The notes under the pieces are model-generated. The model was not told the DNA's origin, did not search any database, and worked only from the letters and a program-made list of their open reading frames with translations. Below, piece after piece: positions 1-11,868 of a stretch of 64,000 nucleotides of DNA. Within the stretch, counting starts at the first letter, position 1; the number at the start of each line of letters is the position of its first letter. Origin of the DNA: Nymphaea colorata (Eukaryota > Streptophyta > Magnoliopsida > Nymphaeales > Nymphaeaceae); contig NC_045150.1 of NCBI RefSeq assembly GCF_008831285.2, positions 14,429,868-14,493,867 on the forward strand, read 5' to 3'. The position numbers and the translations under genes are program-made.

Positions 1-525
1 AGACTATAATTGGCAGCAGCTGCTTATGTTTTATGTCCTGATTGTCATGTGGTTGATGGTGTTATTTTTCATGTTGAATAAATATATGTATCTTGTTTTA
101 AAGATGTTTTCCCCTCCATTTAAGTTTAAATCTTAACTTAGATATGTCTGTGCGAGTATGAACATTAACTGTGGCTTTAACTCGACAGTCGCTAATACTG
201 GCAATTCTGTCGCTAATAAGTAATCGCGATGGTCAAAACTCCACCAACACAAGTCCCGTTGCCCAAATGATTACCGATGAAAATGGCCATCGTGTCTTAG
301 TTGTATTTGTTGCGACACTAGTTGCTTTAAGTTAGCATAACGGCCATGGAATGTGCCTACACCTTATTGTAACTTTGACCATGGAATTTTCGGTCCCATG
401 ACACAATGTGTTCTGTGACGGTTATATAAGTCGGTTAACTTCACAATGTCTTTTAACTTTTGAACTAACAATGCTAACCCTCCATCAACAATGATGGTTG
501 TTGTAGCTTGCACAGTGTACTGGCT

Positions 526-621
526 AGCGACATATTTTCGAGTCCCTTGCACATGTTTGGAATGGATTTAGTACACAGCGACATATTCTTGAGTTCCTGA
601 CACATGTTTGGAACAGATTTT
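526..621. repeat. 51-bp minisatellite, 2 copies (copy A)
   Basis: Two imperfect tandem units start at 526 and 577, each beginning agcgacatatt and ending near acatgtttggaa. The same locus has two units in copy C (starts 62240 and 62291) and three in copy B (starts 15844, 15895, 15946). Confidence 0.8.
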
Positions 622-2320
622 GGGATCACTGAAGAATATTAAACGAGTGCATGTGTAGCTAAAATTCGGAACATATAGTACCAGCTCAGCATTTAATTCA
701 TTAGAAGATTATTTTTTTTGTTAATTGAAATGCAGTTATGTTTCTTGAATAAAAAAGCAGAATATTATTCTTAACAAGTTCCACCTAAGAGAATTTAAAA
801 GTGTCACCGCCGGTTATACAAAAGACTTTACCTCCAGAACGTTGTAAGCTTCAATAGTCTTCTTATATGTACTCTTTTCCATAACCTCAAACAATGAGAT
901 CAGGTTACTCCGAGAAGAGTAGCATAACTGGTCGAGTTAAGAGTTTGGTGAGAGTCAGGCAGTCAGTTCCAATACCATGAGCATTATTCTCATGAACCAT
1001 AAAGGTTGGCAGGAGCTACTCCTAAACTGAAGGGAGTGACCGTAAATTCACCTGGTTTTGATGTTTCTCTAGACCCTAGGGTAAAGGGGACGAGTATGCC
1101 CCTCCTGCATGCAGGCGGCAGGTTCACTCCCGCTCACCCATAACAAAGAAGGGTTTTCTCCACAAGCAAGAGGTCCACTAAAATGTCATGCATTTGAGAA
1201 CAGTGTTTATAAAAGTTGGCCTGAATTAATTTAAGTCAATTTGAATTGTTTGGCAAACCTGTTTTATTCAGTGGCTGTTGCTCCGTGTTGTTATATAACT
1301 ATCTTTAAATACATTCAAGATTTTTTCTTTTCTATTTTTCACTTGTTTTTTAAAAAATAGTATACTGATTTAGCTTACCGACAGCCTGCATGTTGTTTCG
1401 CTTTGGGTTTCGGTTCTGATTCCGATTGTTATAAACATTTATTAGAAACGAATGGTCTATAGAATGGATTCAGTTTCACTATTACCCAAATAAATATATA
1501 TTGTTGAAGGTTCCGCACTGCATTCAATCATCAAGCAAGTAATATACTTAATTTGCTATTTATTTTAAATGTGCATTTGCCAGTGTGAATTCAAATTTTA
1601 TTTTAAAATTTTATACGAACCCTATTTTGATTGTCAGGACCATGAAATGCATGGAAGTACAAAAAATTGAGAACGGGGCTAGAGCCTTTGGTGGAGTCAT
1701 CCGTGGGCTGGTGTAGGCAGTTGCCCAAATGGTCCTATCAAATTTCTTTATTTTCATTTTTATGTAAGCTTTCAACTACTTGCTTCTTTATATGCACCAG
1801 TGACCCTATAGGTATGAGATTCTTTAAATTAGTGCCCCTAAGTCCAACATTCCTAACTCTAGCTACTGACCGTGGTTGGAGGTGGAACTAGATAGATGAT
1901 AAAATAATGAAGTTTCTGACAATTGATTGTACTAAGTTTTTTCTTAATCATGTAATAAATATGTTACCAATTGGCAGCTTTCCCATTGACCATCAGTGTC
2001 AAAAACTCAAGCAGCATCGATTGAATAAGTGAACAAGCGACATCCCATGACAATGCTGGTGGCTAAAGTTCAGTTTCTCCTCCTCCTCCACCCTTCCCTC
2101 CTCATTCTTCTTGACTTTTATTTGAATCCCTTGAATATTCAGGAATGACCCGGCCAATCCAGTTTTTAGTCAACCTGATCGGATCATATGAAAATCCCAT
2201 CAAAGGATCTGTAATGGCCCACCAAGCAGGAAAGTTTCCATGATCTTTGAGAAAATTGATTTCTCACTACATGGATAAGCTCGGCCTAACCCATCAACTT
2301 GTAACCTCAACCTCATCTTT

Positions 2321-2500
2321 AGTGGCAGTACCCAATTTTTTGACTGAACATCCCTTGAGTCACCGGCCTGAGTTTGATAGTGCCCATGTGGGCACTATGA
2401 TGTGACTGGAACCGAGTCCAGCTTTATCACAATATATTTTTTTACTAACTGGTATGGGTAAATATGGTGCACACCGACCCACCCTTAGCTCCGCTGCTGC
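2321..2500. mobile_element. degenerate hAT-like MITE inside F1/F2
   Basis: The left end reads agtggcagtaccc and the right end, reversed, reads cagcagcggagctaag; both resemble the CAGTGGCGGAGCCA type of hAT terminal repeat. Homologous copies lie at 17684-17860, 22125-22277 (left end agtggcggagccaag, closest to the canonical end) and 42913-43065. No clear 8-bp target duplication is visible. It is inferred to predate the duplications because every copy carries it at the same place. Confidence 0.35.
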
Positions 2501-3173
2501 CCTTCTTACAATATAGTCCCCTCACAAAATGTTACAATGTCAGCTGGTGTCTAGAAATTAATGACATAGATAGTTGATTAAATTATTTATTTAATTACCT
2601 ATTTGACATTTCAATATAGCGAGGGGCTCCCTCGGCAGTTTCCCAACAAAAAATTACCCACTTGATATCACAAGCAATGGCTGCCGGAAGGGCATGCAGA
2701 CCAATTACATTATTATACTTGAACATATATGTTAGGTACGGGAAAACTATATATGTTACAGTTAGAACTTGATAACTCGATTGCAAGATAATCTAAGCAA
2801 AGTTATCATTTGAGAGCAATGTGCTATACTAGTGCAACTAGGGTGGAAGCGCTATGCAGGTTGATGGACATTTGGCTCTACTCACATGGGCATGGGCATT
2901 ATGGGAAGCCGGATTTCAGTTTTCACTCAAACTGAAACTTGAAACTGGTTATGTTTAAACCCCTATAAAAAATCATACATAATAAGTAAAAAATAAAAAT
3001 AAATTTTTAGAAGGAGAAAAAGGGTTTGTAAAAAAGTAAATAATCCCAAAATATACACTTCATTACAAAAAAAGTCAAAAATACCCCAACCCCTTTCTTT
3101 TTTTTTCCCCTTTGCTATACATTTGTGTGTACAACCTTGTGCATGTAACTCGATATTAATATATGTTATTTTA

Positions 3174-4055
3174 TGTTCCCAAGAAAGAGATCAGCATGGG
3201 CATTTCCCCACATAAAAGGCATATGAGAAACTTCAAATGGTAACTTGTGGGTCCGGTCCGGCCTTATACATGTAAAAACAGTATGGCTGGACCACTGATA
3301 CAGGGCGCAGCCTAGTTTCTTGGATTGCTATTTTGACAAGTAAAGACTGGTCGAACACGACGAGCAGCCACTCATTTATTTCCATTATTTGGTTTGACAA
3401 GTAGAGACTAGCTGAACACAACAAGCAGCCACTCATTTACTTTCCACATTTAGTTTTCCAAAGAAAGACCAGCCTGATCCGTTCGGTGTCCTTTGACCGG
3501 ACCGGGCACAGACCCTGTACTGACCGACATGAACCAATATCATTGGACATGGTAGGGGTGTATAAAAGGAGGCCCAGGCCATCGCCGAAAAGACCTCATG
3601 GGACTAGGAATAAGATTATTTAATAAAATAAAGAACTCTGCATGTTCCCCTGCATCTAGAGTCTGTATAGTCCTTTGCTTTGCAAATGTACTTTCTTTGC
3701 TTATGTTGAGTCATGGTGTAAGCTTAGTGTTCACCTGTGTCGGAGTACCCTCCCAAAACGGCCCCAAGTGTAATATTGGGATTCCTTGTTTTGGATGGTC
3801 GGCATGGGAATTCTGTAAGTGGCTTCGGCCATCCTATGTAAGTAAAGTTAAAAGCTTACTTGCTTCCCTCGTGATGTACTCATCTTGATAAAGTGAATAT
3901 ATTGCGAGTTTTCTTTCCACACTCTTCTGTATTTTGTGTCTTTGTTTTCGAAAAAGCTTTCACGTAATCTGCGCCCACTTGAACGAGGTGAAGGCTTGCG
4001 GCTTACTAGCGAGAGTTTGCCATGCCGCGCAGTCCGAAGAAGTCGGCCCGTGACA
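3174..4055 (+). repeat. probable 5' LTR of the gypsy element
   Basis: It begins with TGTTCCCAAG and ends with GTGACA, two bases before the primer binding site, so the ends are TGT and ACA. A TATA-like tgtataaaagg lies at about 3552-3562. The segment 3645-3735 is repeated at 6461-6550, the surviving piece of the 3' LTR. Within it, a unit of about 60 bases near 3332-3390 is repeated near 3392-3440 (gacaagta..agcagccactcattta). A related scrap of the same LTR is at 30497-30613 and a more distant one near 45440-45640. The left end is inferred from the break in homology with copy B. Confidence 0.55.
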
Positions 4056-4057
4056 AC

Positions 4058-4070
4058 TAGTATCAGAGCC
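4058..4070 (+). other. gypsy primer binding site
   Basis: The sequence tagtatcagagcc sits directly after the LTR end. It resembles the usual plant tggtatcagagcc, which pairs with the 3' end of initiator methionine tRNA, with one mismatch at the third base. Confidence 0.7.
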
Positions 4071-4151
4071 CAGATTCTGCCCAATCTGGGGAAGCAATCA
4101 GAGAGTCGGTGTAGATTGTCGCGCCAACTTGCTGTTGTTGAGGAAAACGCC

Positions 4152-5220
4152 ATGGCATCCCAATACAATCTGTGAGGTGCCAAAGGCAAGCAGCTGGCCC
4201 ATCCAGTAGAGATGAGCCCAGCCCATGACCAGGGAAACCTGGAAGGGACGGTGAATAGGTTGGTCGCAGATGTGGCCACCCATGAGGAAGCCCTCGGCTT
4301 TGCTACCGAGACCTTTGAGAGATTCAAGGAGGGGATGAAGTTGATGCGGGAATAGATGGCCGAGTCAGTGGCCATGAACCGATCACTCTCTAACTTGGTG
4401 AAGACCTTGCAGGACGAAGTTGCTAAACTTCGGGCTTCAAATCAGAGACTGCTACATATGAACTCAGCTAGTAGTAGCCAAGGGAGGACCAGTAGGATCG
4501 ACGTTCAACATCCGGTGAAGAACAGTGGTAGCCAGGATGTGAGGGCGATCGACAACTTTCTGTTCCAAGTCGACTACTACCTGGACCTGCAGAACGTCAT
4601 AGAAGAAGCTCTGAAGATCAAGACCCCAACAATGTTGTTAGAGGAGATGCTGTGGCTTGGTGGAGGCGAAAAATGTTGGACATCAAGAATGGGACTGCAC
4701 AATCAGGACCTTCGACGACTTCCGTAAACAGTTGAAGGGATACTTCATGCCCGTGAATGCTGAAAGGCATGCCTACAGGTTGGTTGCAAACCTGAAACAG
4801 ACTGGTGCCTTGAGAGATTACATTCGGGCATATCAGAAGATCATGTTGGACGTGCCTATGATGCCATAAAAAGATAAACTTAACTGGTTCATCATAGGGC
4901 TCCAATCTTGGGCCCAAGCCAACGTGAAGAGATCAAATCCTGAGAGCTTAAAGCAGGCATATGTGGCAGCCAAGCGCTTGGCCGACACCCAACACAGAAG
5001 CATAGATACCTTCAAGTCTACGAAGGAGTCCGACCACGACGGTAAGAGGGAGGAATGACGAGACAACAGAAGTGAATCGTCTCCCCATAAGGCAATCGAC
5101 AGAAAACCCCTCTTTCGCAAGGACAACAATGGGCCACCAAGAGAAGTGACTTGTTGGGTTTGCGGAGGAAGGCACTGTACGCGTATTTGCCCAAAATGGG
5201 TGAGACCCACCGAATAGGCC
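4152..5220 (+). pseudogene. gypsy gag, broken
   Basis: Gag would form the particle and bind RNA. I place the start at the ATG at 4152 because the frame, with stops at 4173 (TGA) and 4353 (TAG), continues into the coiled-coil-like stretch beginning MAESVAMNRSLSNL and the gag core DNFLFQVDYYLDLQN. A frameshift lies near 4650-4700: one frame gives GDAVAWWRRKMLDIKNGT, the next gives TFDDFRKQLKGYFMPVN followed by LKQTGALRDYIRAY, all typical of plant gypsy gag. Another stop follows VPMMP at 4867. The zinc knuckle CWVCGGRHCTRIC is intact at 5152-5190 (C-x2-C-x3-H-x4-C). A TAG after RPTE at about 5215 separates it from the protease frame. At least four lesions make this non-functional. Confidence 0.85.
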
Positions 5221-5226
5221 AATGCT

Positions 5227-5940
5227 GTGAGGGCTACCGAAGGTGGGACTGAAGAAGGGGAAGGATCGAGGATTGGTGCACTTCAGCTTCTCAACTCACT
5301 GCAACGTGAAGAGAAAGCCAAGGTCACAACGACGCCTTCCAGGGAACTCATGTACGTTGAGATTCTGGTGAACGGAAAGCCTACGATGGCTATGATAGAT
5401 ACGGGTGCCACGCACAATTTCATCTTAGTTGTGGAGGTGAGGAGACTAGGCCTCACCCTTGAGAGGGGAGAGTTGCGCATGAAGGCAGCCAACTCAAAGG
5501 CAAAGCCCATCCATGGAGTGGCCCGGGATGTGGTTGTGAAGATTGAGAGTTGGTCAGAGAAAGCCATCTTCTCAGTGGTCCTGATGGACGATTACCAGAT
5601 GATTCTCGGCATGGAGCTCCTTAGTGCAGTGAAGATGGTCCCGATGCCGCATTTGCATAGTGTCAGCATTATGGATGAGAAGTCTCCCTGCATGTTGCCA
5701 GTGGTAACACTAAGAAAAGACAAGGGCAAGGTCGCGATGATATCTACGCTCCAATTGAACAGAGGCCCGAAGCATGGCGACGAGATGGACTTGGTGGCAA
5801 CCAGGGAAGTGCCTAAAAACTCTCCTGGTTTGGTCCCAGAGGCGCTTGCGCCTATCTTAGAGGAATTCGTAGGGACAATGCCTGCGAAGCTCCCTAGATG
5901 GCGGCCAACTCAGCATAAAGTGGGCCATGCCCCTACAGAG
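5227..5940 (+). pseudogene. gypsy retropepsin and start of reverse transcriptase
   Basis: An open stretch continuing the pol frame. The protease active-site motif MIDTGATHNFI spans about 5392-5424 with the catalytic Asp codon at 5398-5400, and DYQMILGMELL (about 5590-5622) matches the C-terminal hydrophobic motif of the same fold. Near 5845-5930 the text VPEALAPILEEF and MPAKLPRWRPTQHKVGHA matches the region just before the reverse transcriptase core in plant gypsy elements. The reading frame then jumps at about 5935-5945 into post-integrase sequence. The protease domain itself has no stop; expression would still fail because gag upstream is broken. Confidence 0.8.
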
Positions 5941-6431
5941 TTGAAGAAACATGCAGATCAAAGACGAGGGTCGATGGAATTTCGAGCGGGCAACCAAGTC
6001 CTTGTGGAGCTTTACGCAGACTGGGCAGACATCTTTCGTGGCGATGCCGAGCACGAATCAGAAAGTATGAAGGGCCATTTACTGTGGTCAAGAGGATGGG
6101 GAAGCTGGCGTACAAGTTAGATCTTCCGCTAGACTTCAAGGGGCATCCTGTGTTCCACATCTGCAACCTTCAGCCCTTCTATGCCGATGCTGAAGACCCG
6201 GAGAGAAGCCAGCCATGGTGAGAACCAATCTTGCAACGAGCTCCTTCGACCCGAAGGACCACCAATTGACAGTTGGACCAGATCCTTTGGCACAAAATCT
6301 ACTACCATGGCGAACCGAAGCGATACTTGGTCAGGTGGGTAGACGAAGACCAGCCAACAATGGAGTATGGCTTCCGTTTGAAGCGAAGTCATCCAGAAGA
6401 TGTTAGGTCTACGATGAAGCGGCTAGCGTAG
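5940..6431 (+). pseudogene. gypsy integrase C-terminus plus chromodomain-like tail
   Basis: ELKKHADQRRGSMEFRAGN is the conserved stretch just after the integrase core in plant gypsy elements. After a frameshift near 6065-6090 the text continues as MGKLAYKLDLPLDFKGHPVF and then HICNLQPFY, again canonical. At about 6285-6400 the segment DQILWHKIYYHG and RYLVRWVDEDQP resembles a chromodomain, which in chromoviruses directs insertion to marked chromatin. The frame ends KRLA at a TAG at 6429-6431. A stop after the SQPW stretch near 6217 also breaks it. Chromodomain identity rests on the YLVRW core and position only. Confidence 0.7.
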
Positions 6432-6448
6432 AGGACGGCGCTTGTTCT

Positions 6449-6460
6449 GAGGGGGGAGCC
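6449..6460 (+). other. gypsy polypurine tract
   Basis: The run gaggggggagcc lies directly before the 3' LTR remnant and 20 bases after the pol stop, the expected place for the plus-strand primer. Confidence 0.65.
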
Positions 6461-6550
6461 TTTCCCTGCGTCTAAAGTATGTACAGTCCTTTGCTTTGCA
6501 AATGTACTTTCTTTGCTTATGTTGAGTCATGGTGTAAACTAAGTGATGAC
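6461..6550 (+). repeat. truncated gypsy 3' LTR
   Basis: About 90 bases match 3645-3735 of the 5' LTR (shared tagtcctttgctttgcaaat region with a few substitutions). The remaining LTR sequence on both sides is missing, so this LTR is heavily deleted. Confidence 0.7.
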
Positions 6551-6569
6551 AATTTCTTTCATACATGGT

Positions 6570-8442
6570 TATGGTTATGTATTTCTGGTGAAAGATTTGG
6601 ATAATTCCCAATGAAGTCTTCTTTGCTAATGCACGTTTTAATTTCCACCATTTATTGCAAACCTTCTGAAGGGAGATTTTAGCTATCGTGAAGGCTTTCT
6701 GGCTGTCGGATTGGTTCCTCACTTCTTCTATACTGCTTGTTCTCTATTTCCTTTTGTTTTTCCATTACTCTTTAGTTTCATTTAATACAAGCTTTCTCTC
6801 TCTCTCTCTCTCTCTCCTCTCTCCTGTGCTTCATGCCTTGGTAAGAAGAGCCAGGCCTATTAATTTTTTTTCGTAATTAGTAGTATTTCAAATATATTTG
6901 TTGATAAACATACATTAAGTTAGTTATTATTTATTTTATTAATATACCATAATAATTAAAAAAGAAATGGCTCTTATAACATTAAAATTTTAATAGTAGA
7001 AAAACACTTCTTTTTATAAATGTAATTTGACTTGAACATTATTTAGATTAAATTAGTATTTATAATGAACAATTAGGAGATTAACAATTCGTTGAAAACA
7101 CTTTTTACACAAATAAAAGAGATCTGTTGGTTTTCTTTGTGACAGAAGTAGGCGGTGTGTGTGTGTGTATATATATATAATTTTCAATGACATTGCTATC
7201 TCTTGTATAAGGACGCGGTGTAGGTACTGTGAATAGCATTAAAATAGGGAAGGAGAAGTTGGTCGATCAAACCAAGGCATCTTTCAGATGTGGTTTCATT
7301 AGCATATCAGTCTTCTATATGCTTTTGTGGTGATGCTGATCTGTTTTGAAGTAGATGATATTTCTGAGGGACTTCCTACATAAAAAAGGACCAAAAGTTG
7401 TGGAAACTCATTCTTCTGCTTGAAGAGTCATATTTAGCACTTGTTGAATCATAATAAAAAGACAGTCAATTGCCTCTGATGTAACAGATTTCGATTTTTC
7501 TTGTTGTCATGGTATTCATAATTCATGTTCTTCCATAGCCACCATATTGCCATGGGAACACAATCTTCCAACTTCACATAAGTATTTTGATTCAAGCCTT
7601 TTTATTCCACCTCCACGTCTGTGTCTCTGCCACCAAGTCTGGAACTGTAATATCAACGATGAAGAACTGTCATATCATGTAAAATGGTTCCTATTCAATA
7701 GGGTGGTTCCTCTCTTTTTTGACTTGTCTACCACCGAAAGTGAAAATGTGGTGGAAAAAGAAACAAAGAAACAGCTCCATGCCATTTGAGTTCTCTTGCA
7801 TGTATAGAGATAGAGAGAGAGAGGAACAGAGGAAGAGAATTTTAAATAGTAGTCCACACTGGTGAGTGGAAGAGAGATGAGCTTACGGGTGCCCCCAAGT
7901 AATTTTTCGGAAATAGTAGTTTTATATGAAATGAAACATGGATTAAACAATGCACCAACCTGTTAAGCCCAAAGAAAAAAGACACAAAATACAATTGGCC
8001 TCATAGATGGCTCATTTTTTGAAATTATTGGGTGTACAAAAGGGTAAATTGATATGGTAGAAACTTTTGGTAAAATGGATTTAGGTTAAAGATTCATGAC
8101 TTACCCATTGAGTGACTTTGGCACCAGATATTTCTAAAATGAGTACTACCATGTCCAGATTCAATAGATATGTTGTTATTCTGGCTTCCTTCTCCTTTTA
8201 AGGGAAGGTCTATGGTAAATAAAATCCAATGGCTTTTTGGTCCACCTTTTGAAATTGTAAACAAAAGCAAGACCTAGAAACGAAATGTTTTTTCTTTTTT
8301 TGTCCATCCTTTCGTCACTTTACTCCTTTCCCTTTCTGTTCTAGCCATCATCCAAAGCATTTGGATGATGAATTTTTGCCAACCAAACATATTTTTCAAA
8401 AATGTGGACTAGTGTGTGGGCCTCTTTAAAATAGTTTTTTTG
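6570..8442. repeat. F1 flank A, continued after gypsy element
   Basis: Matches 18525-20480 (copy B) and, in pieces, 37700-38500 and 38720-39460. It contains a (CT)n run at about 6795-6820, the TA/TG tract near 7158-7180, and a (GA)n run near 7806-7825. Short reading frames here recur in the other copies with frame breaks. No gene is recognised. Homology with copy B continues to the last base before the N run. Confidence 0.8.
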
Positions 8443-8542
8443 NNNNNNNNNNNNNNNNNNNNNNNNNNNNNNNNNNNNNNNNNNNNNNNNNNNNNNNNNN
8501 NNNNNNNNNNNNNNNNNNNNNNNNNNNNNNNNNNNNNNNNNN
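8443..8542. other. assembly gap (100 N)
   Basis: Exactly 100 N, the usual placeholder for a gap of unknown size. Left of it is F1 flank matching 20480; right of it is F1 leader matching about 36470 and 44590. Copy B continues past the equivalent left edge into different DNA (20481 onward), so the true contents of the gap cannot be deduced. Confidence 0.98.
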
Positions 8543-11500
8543 GTTTATTTTAGACTTTTTTGACATTTTCATAACCTTTTTTCTACTCTTTTAAAAAGTT
8601 TCTTGTTTATTATATTCAGAGAACAAAGATGGGGTTGGGCTACTTTTAAATTTTTTAATAAAATGATGTTTATTTTAGACTTTTGAACTCTTTCATAATA
8701 TCTTTCATATATATACCTCTTCTTTGAAGATATGTCTTTCTATAATACCTTTTCTTGGACCGGATACTCTCCTTTCATTATGGCTGTTACATTAATACAA
8801 ATATGTTCGTGTTGTCCCATGTCCACCTGAACTCTAAACCTGGTAATATATGTGTCATACTAATGCAAAAAAATTTTGTGCGCTGGTTATGATGAAAATA
8901 GTCAAAATTCACACCGAAAAAAAATTGGGAAGACTAAAGTGGAAATAAAAAAAAAAACTAAAAAGTACATACCTTTTAAAAATTATTAAAATGTCCCCTT
9001 ACTCTTGGGGTATGTACGTTGGGTACCCTTAACAGAGCACTCAACTCAATCTACCGAAACTCAGCTGAACGCTCTCCACTCACTGCCTCTTCATGAGCAA
9101 CTGTCACCACCCTTTCTCTCTCTCTCTCCCTCTCTCTCTCTCGCTTTCTGATTTAGCCTGATTTGTTTTTTATTTTAAAACAGCTCTTAAGGATAGTGAA
9201 AAGATTAACGGACAATGTGGGCTATTAGAGAGAGAGACATTCATGGAATATTCTTGTGTCAGATTTCCATTGCATCCATGGGTCACATTTTTCTTTCTTT
9301 GACAAGTAGCCTAAACCATTGCATCTGGCGTTGTCAGCTGACGTGAGGTCTGTGTGCCTATTGTGATACTTATCAATCTGCCTTAGTAGTACTTTAATTC
9401 TTCATACTCTCACATTCTGTTTTTCTCTTGTAAACGTTGGTTGGAATCAGCCGATTTGAATTGTAGGGGCTTGGCTTGGGTTGATCTAAAGTGTTATACA
9501 AATCGGCTAATAGTTATTTATTTATTTATGTTTACTTATAAGAAACTCTCTTCTTCATAAAACCACAAAGATGGACGTACTGTACATCGTTCAACTCGAA
9601 TGTTGTTCTTGCCATGCTTTGCAGACAAGAGAAATAACACACTAGAATCAGCGGCCACAAGATTCAAACCTTGAACTCCTTGGATATGAACTGCCAAGCA
9701 GCCCAGTTGCCCAATGTGCCTTGAGGCAATCAGCCAATCTTTATTCAAGTGATTAGGAATGAAGCATGATTTAGCCAGTTCATCACCAATCACCCATTTT
9801 AAAAGGCGCAGATGTGCATATGGGTTTCTTTCAGTTTCCACTTGATTTTACATTTCATTCAGAGAAATTTCCACAATATTGACAAAGTAGTTCCCAGCTT
9901 GATCTCAATCTCAAACTGCAGGCCCGCACGGACCATCTACAATCCAGCATCTGCAGTTTGGCATTGTTGCGGAATCGATCAATGACATCATTCGAGTTGG
10001 TCAAAGAGAGCATCTGCAGTTTAACCCAACCTGGGGATATCAAAGGATTGGGTTAGGTTTCGAGCAAGCTGGCTCTGACCTAAATGAATGTGGGTGAACA
10101 GGATCTGGAGTACCATTAGGCTGGACCCAGGCTTGACAAAGCCATGCTTGGGCTGACCCAAAGCCTTTATTGGCAGTCCAAGCCTGTTCTCTTTAGGTAT
10201 TGGGCCAGGGCCTGACCATCAACTTCATGTTTATCTTGTACTCAACCCGATATCTATCCTAATTTGAAACTCTTCACTTTTCATTTTCTAATTTTCTGGA
10301 AACCATTGGGAATATGTCAAGAGTTTGTATGGGAGTCGACTGCTGGCATCATGCCAAAGAATGTGGAAAAAAAAAGTATAAAGGTATGTATTTGGGGCAA
10401 GTCGAGCCCCAATACCTGACCCAGGCCAGCTATCCCAGCTAGTTTTCTTATCTGCCCAGTAGGTCAAATGGTCCCAATTGTCCATCTGGTGCCTGGCCCA
10501 GTGCTAACCCTTAGAGTCAGTCATAGTGTTTTGGCAAAATATATACAGGACTTTTGCTACGAAGTTCCCACTGATCTTGTGTGTGTGAGAGGTTTGCCAT
10601 CATTGAGAACTTGCTTGTCAGCTAATTAATATTTTTGGGTGATGCATTCGAAAGAGGCCTAGCTTAAAACCGAACATGGAATCTTTTGCACCCTTTAGAT
10701 ATGATAAAAGTCATGTTGTGCATGAGTTTATGGTAATCTAATTAAAATATCATTAGACGCCATACAGTGGTGCTACTTAGTCTTCACCTATAAAAATTAA
10801 AACTACTTAAGATATTACTAGTACTTTTATATGGGAGAATTATAGCATGTTGAATGCCCAATGTTGTTAGGTAATTAAAAAGTTAAAAATCTATGGTTGA
10901 AAGCACCAAAAACTGTTGTTTAAATCATGATAAACTATTATAAAAACACACTACCACAAACCATAAACCGTTGCTAAAACCCCTGCAGTGTCTATATTTT
11001 AGCAAATAATGTTTTATTTTGAGCTATATGACAATATCTAGCATCCGTCAAATTTGAATCCACACACACACACATATTCAAATTTGTCATTTCTTACATC
11101 TTGTCTTATTACTAAAAATATAGATCGCTCGCTAAAGCATGCAGCTGTATTAGAAACAGTGTATCAAATAGTGCCTATTTATAGCACTTTTTTTAATGGT
11201 TTATGGGTTTATCAGTGACATATTTTAAATCTATTAGTCGTCCAACATCCAAAAGATTAAAATGATTATATATATATATATATTTGTTATTTATATATTT
11301 GTTTACTTAATATATATTTATCTGTATTTATAATTATATTTATCACTAGGAACCTTATTTTCCTAAGCAGTATGTTAACTTGTCAACCTTCTTCCTTCAA
11401 CTCTTCATTGAGGTTCTTTGTTCTTGAAAACGGTAATATTCAAAAAAATACTGTTCTTACCACTTTTGTCTATATTGCTAAAAATAACGTAGACCACAAA

Positions 11501-11868
11501 AGTGCATGGGAGCCCCAACCCTGTGATGTATACCTTGTCCCTTCAAAGGGGGCCCGAAATGCTGCACATTCCTTGACGAGGAACCGTTCTGATGCAATCA
11601 GGCTGGGTTTCTCCTTCCATTAATGATCAAAAGTAATATAAAGAAAAAAAAATCAACAGAAAAAACACAATTAAGAACTGGCCTCTAACTAAGCCTCAAC
11701 ACTCTCTTGCTCACTCAGCAAACTTTCCATGGTCAGGGTCAGCACTTTTCAGGATTTGTCTGACATGAATCAGTGACCTTCAGTATCATTAATGTTGGCT
11801 TTTTTCTTTTGTTTTTGTTTTTTTGACTTTGTCAACGACAAAGGAGTTTCCAAAGGAGAGAGCCTCGA
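8543..11868. repeat. F1 leader, copy B
   Basis: Matches copy C at about 44580-48337, and its first 800 bases also match 36340-37010. Relative to C, the B copy lacks about 460 bases at 9355 (C: 45375-45837). A (CT)n run lies at 9113-9142. The stretch 10535-11868 is the same DNA that forms the first third of each 3.9-kb tandem unit in copy C. No gene is recognised; the 83-codon reading frame at 11372-11623 is discussed under rejected items. Confidence 0.8.

Larger units (their letters stand above)
1..3170. repeat. F1 segmental duplication, flank of copy A
   Basis: This is the downstream flank of an aspartic protease copy lying left of the window. It aligns by eye with 15310-18520 (copy B) and 61712-64000 (copy C); in B and C the same sequence begins within about 100 bases of the protease stop codon. 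Position 2288 here corresponds to 64000. A and C share many variants against B, for example a bare (non-inserted) stretch near 720-760 where B carries extra bases around 16130. I see no gene in it; short reading frames such as 1667-1891 recur in all copies only because the DNA is duplicated. A possible polyadenylation signal (aataaa) lies near 79-84, as expected for a gene ending just upstream. Confidence 0.85.
3174..6550 (+). mobile_element. internally deleted Ty3/gypsy LTR retrotransposon
   Basis: A 3.4-kb element that interrupts F1 flank A: the same flank in copy B (near 18525) runs on without it. In order it shows a probable 5' LTR, a tRNA-Met type primer binding site, a broken gag with zinc knuckle, a retropepsin motif, the first residues of reverse transcriptase, then a jump to the segment downstream of integrase, a chromodomain-like stretch, a polypurine tract and a short 3' LTR remnant. 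Reverse transcriptase core, RNase H and the integrase catalytic core are absent. The order PR-RT-IN-chromodomain is that of plant chromovirus gypsy elements. The element carries several stops and frameshifts, so it is dead and could at best have moved in trans before decay. Confidence 0.85.

Noticed and set aside
1667-1891. A 74-codon frame recurring at 17066 and 63380
   Set aside because: Conserved only by segmental duplication, begins at a non-ATG codon or weak start, and has no family match; the copy at 17066 is truncated.
3848-4375. A 175-codon minus-strand open frame
   Set aside because: It overlaps the gypsy LTR, primer binding site and start of gag, all clearly on the plus strand; it is a shadow.
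11372-11623. An 83-codon open frame (MLTCQPSSF start) that stays open in four copies (also 47834, 51726, 55619)
   Set aside because: The three right-hand copies are near-identical because the DNA was triplicated recently. Between 11372 and 47834 I count about 10 amino-acid-changing and 3 silent differences, a neutral pattern. No family resemblance, so not called a gene.
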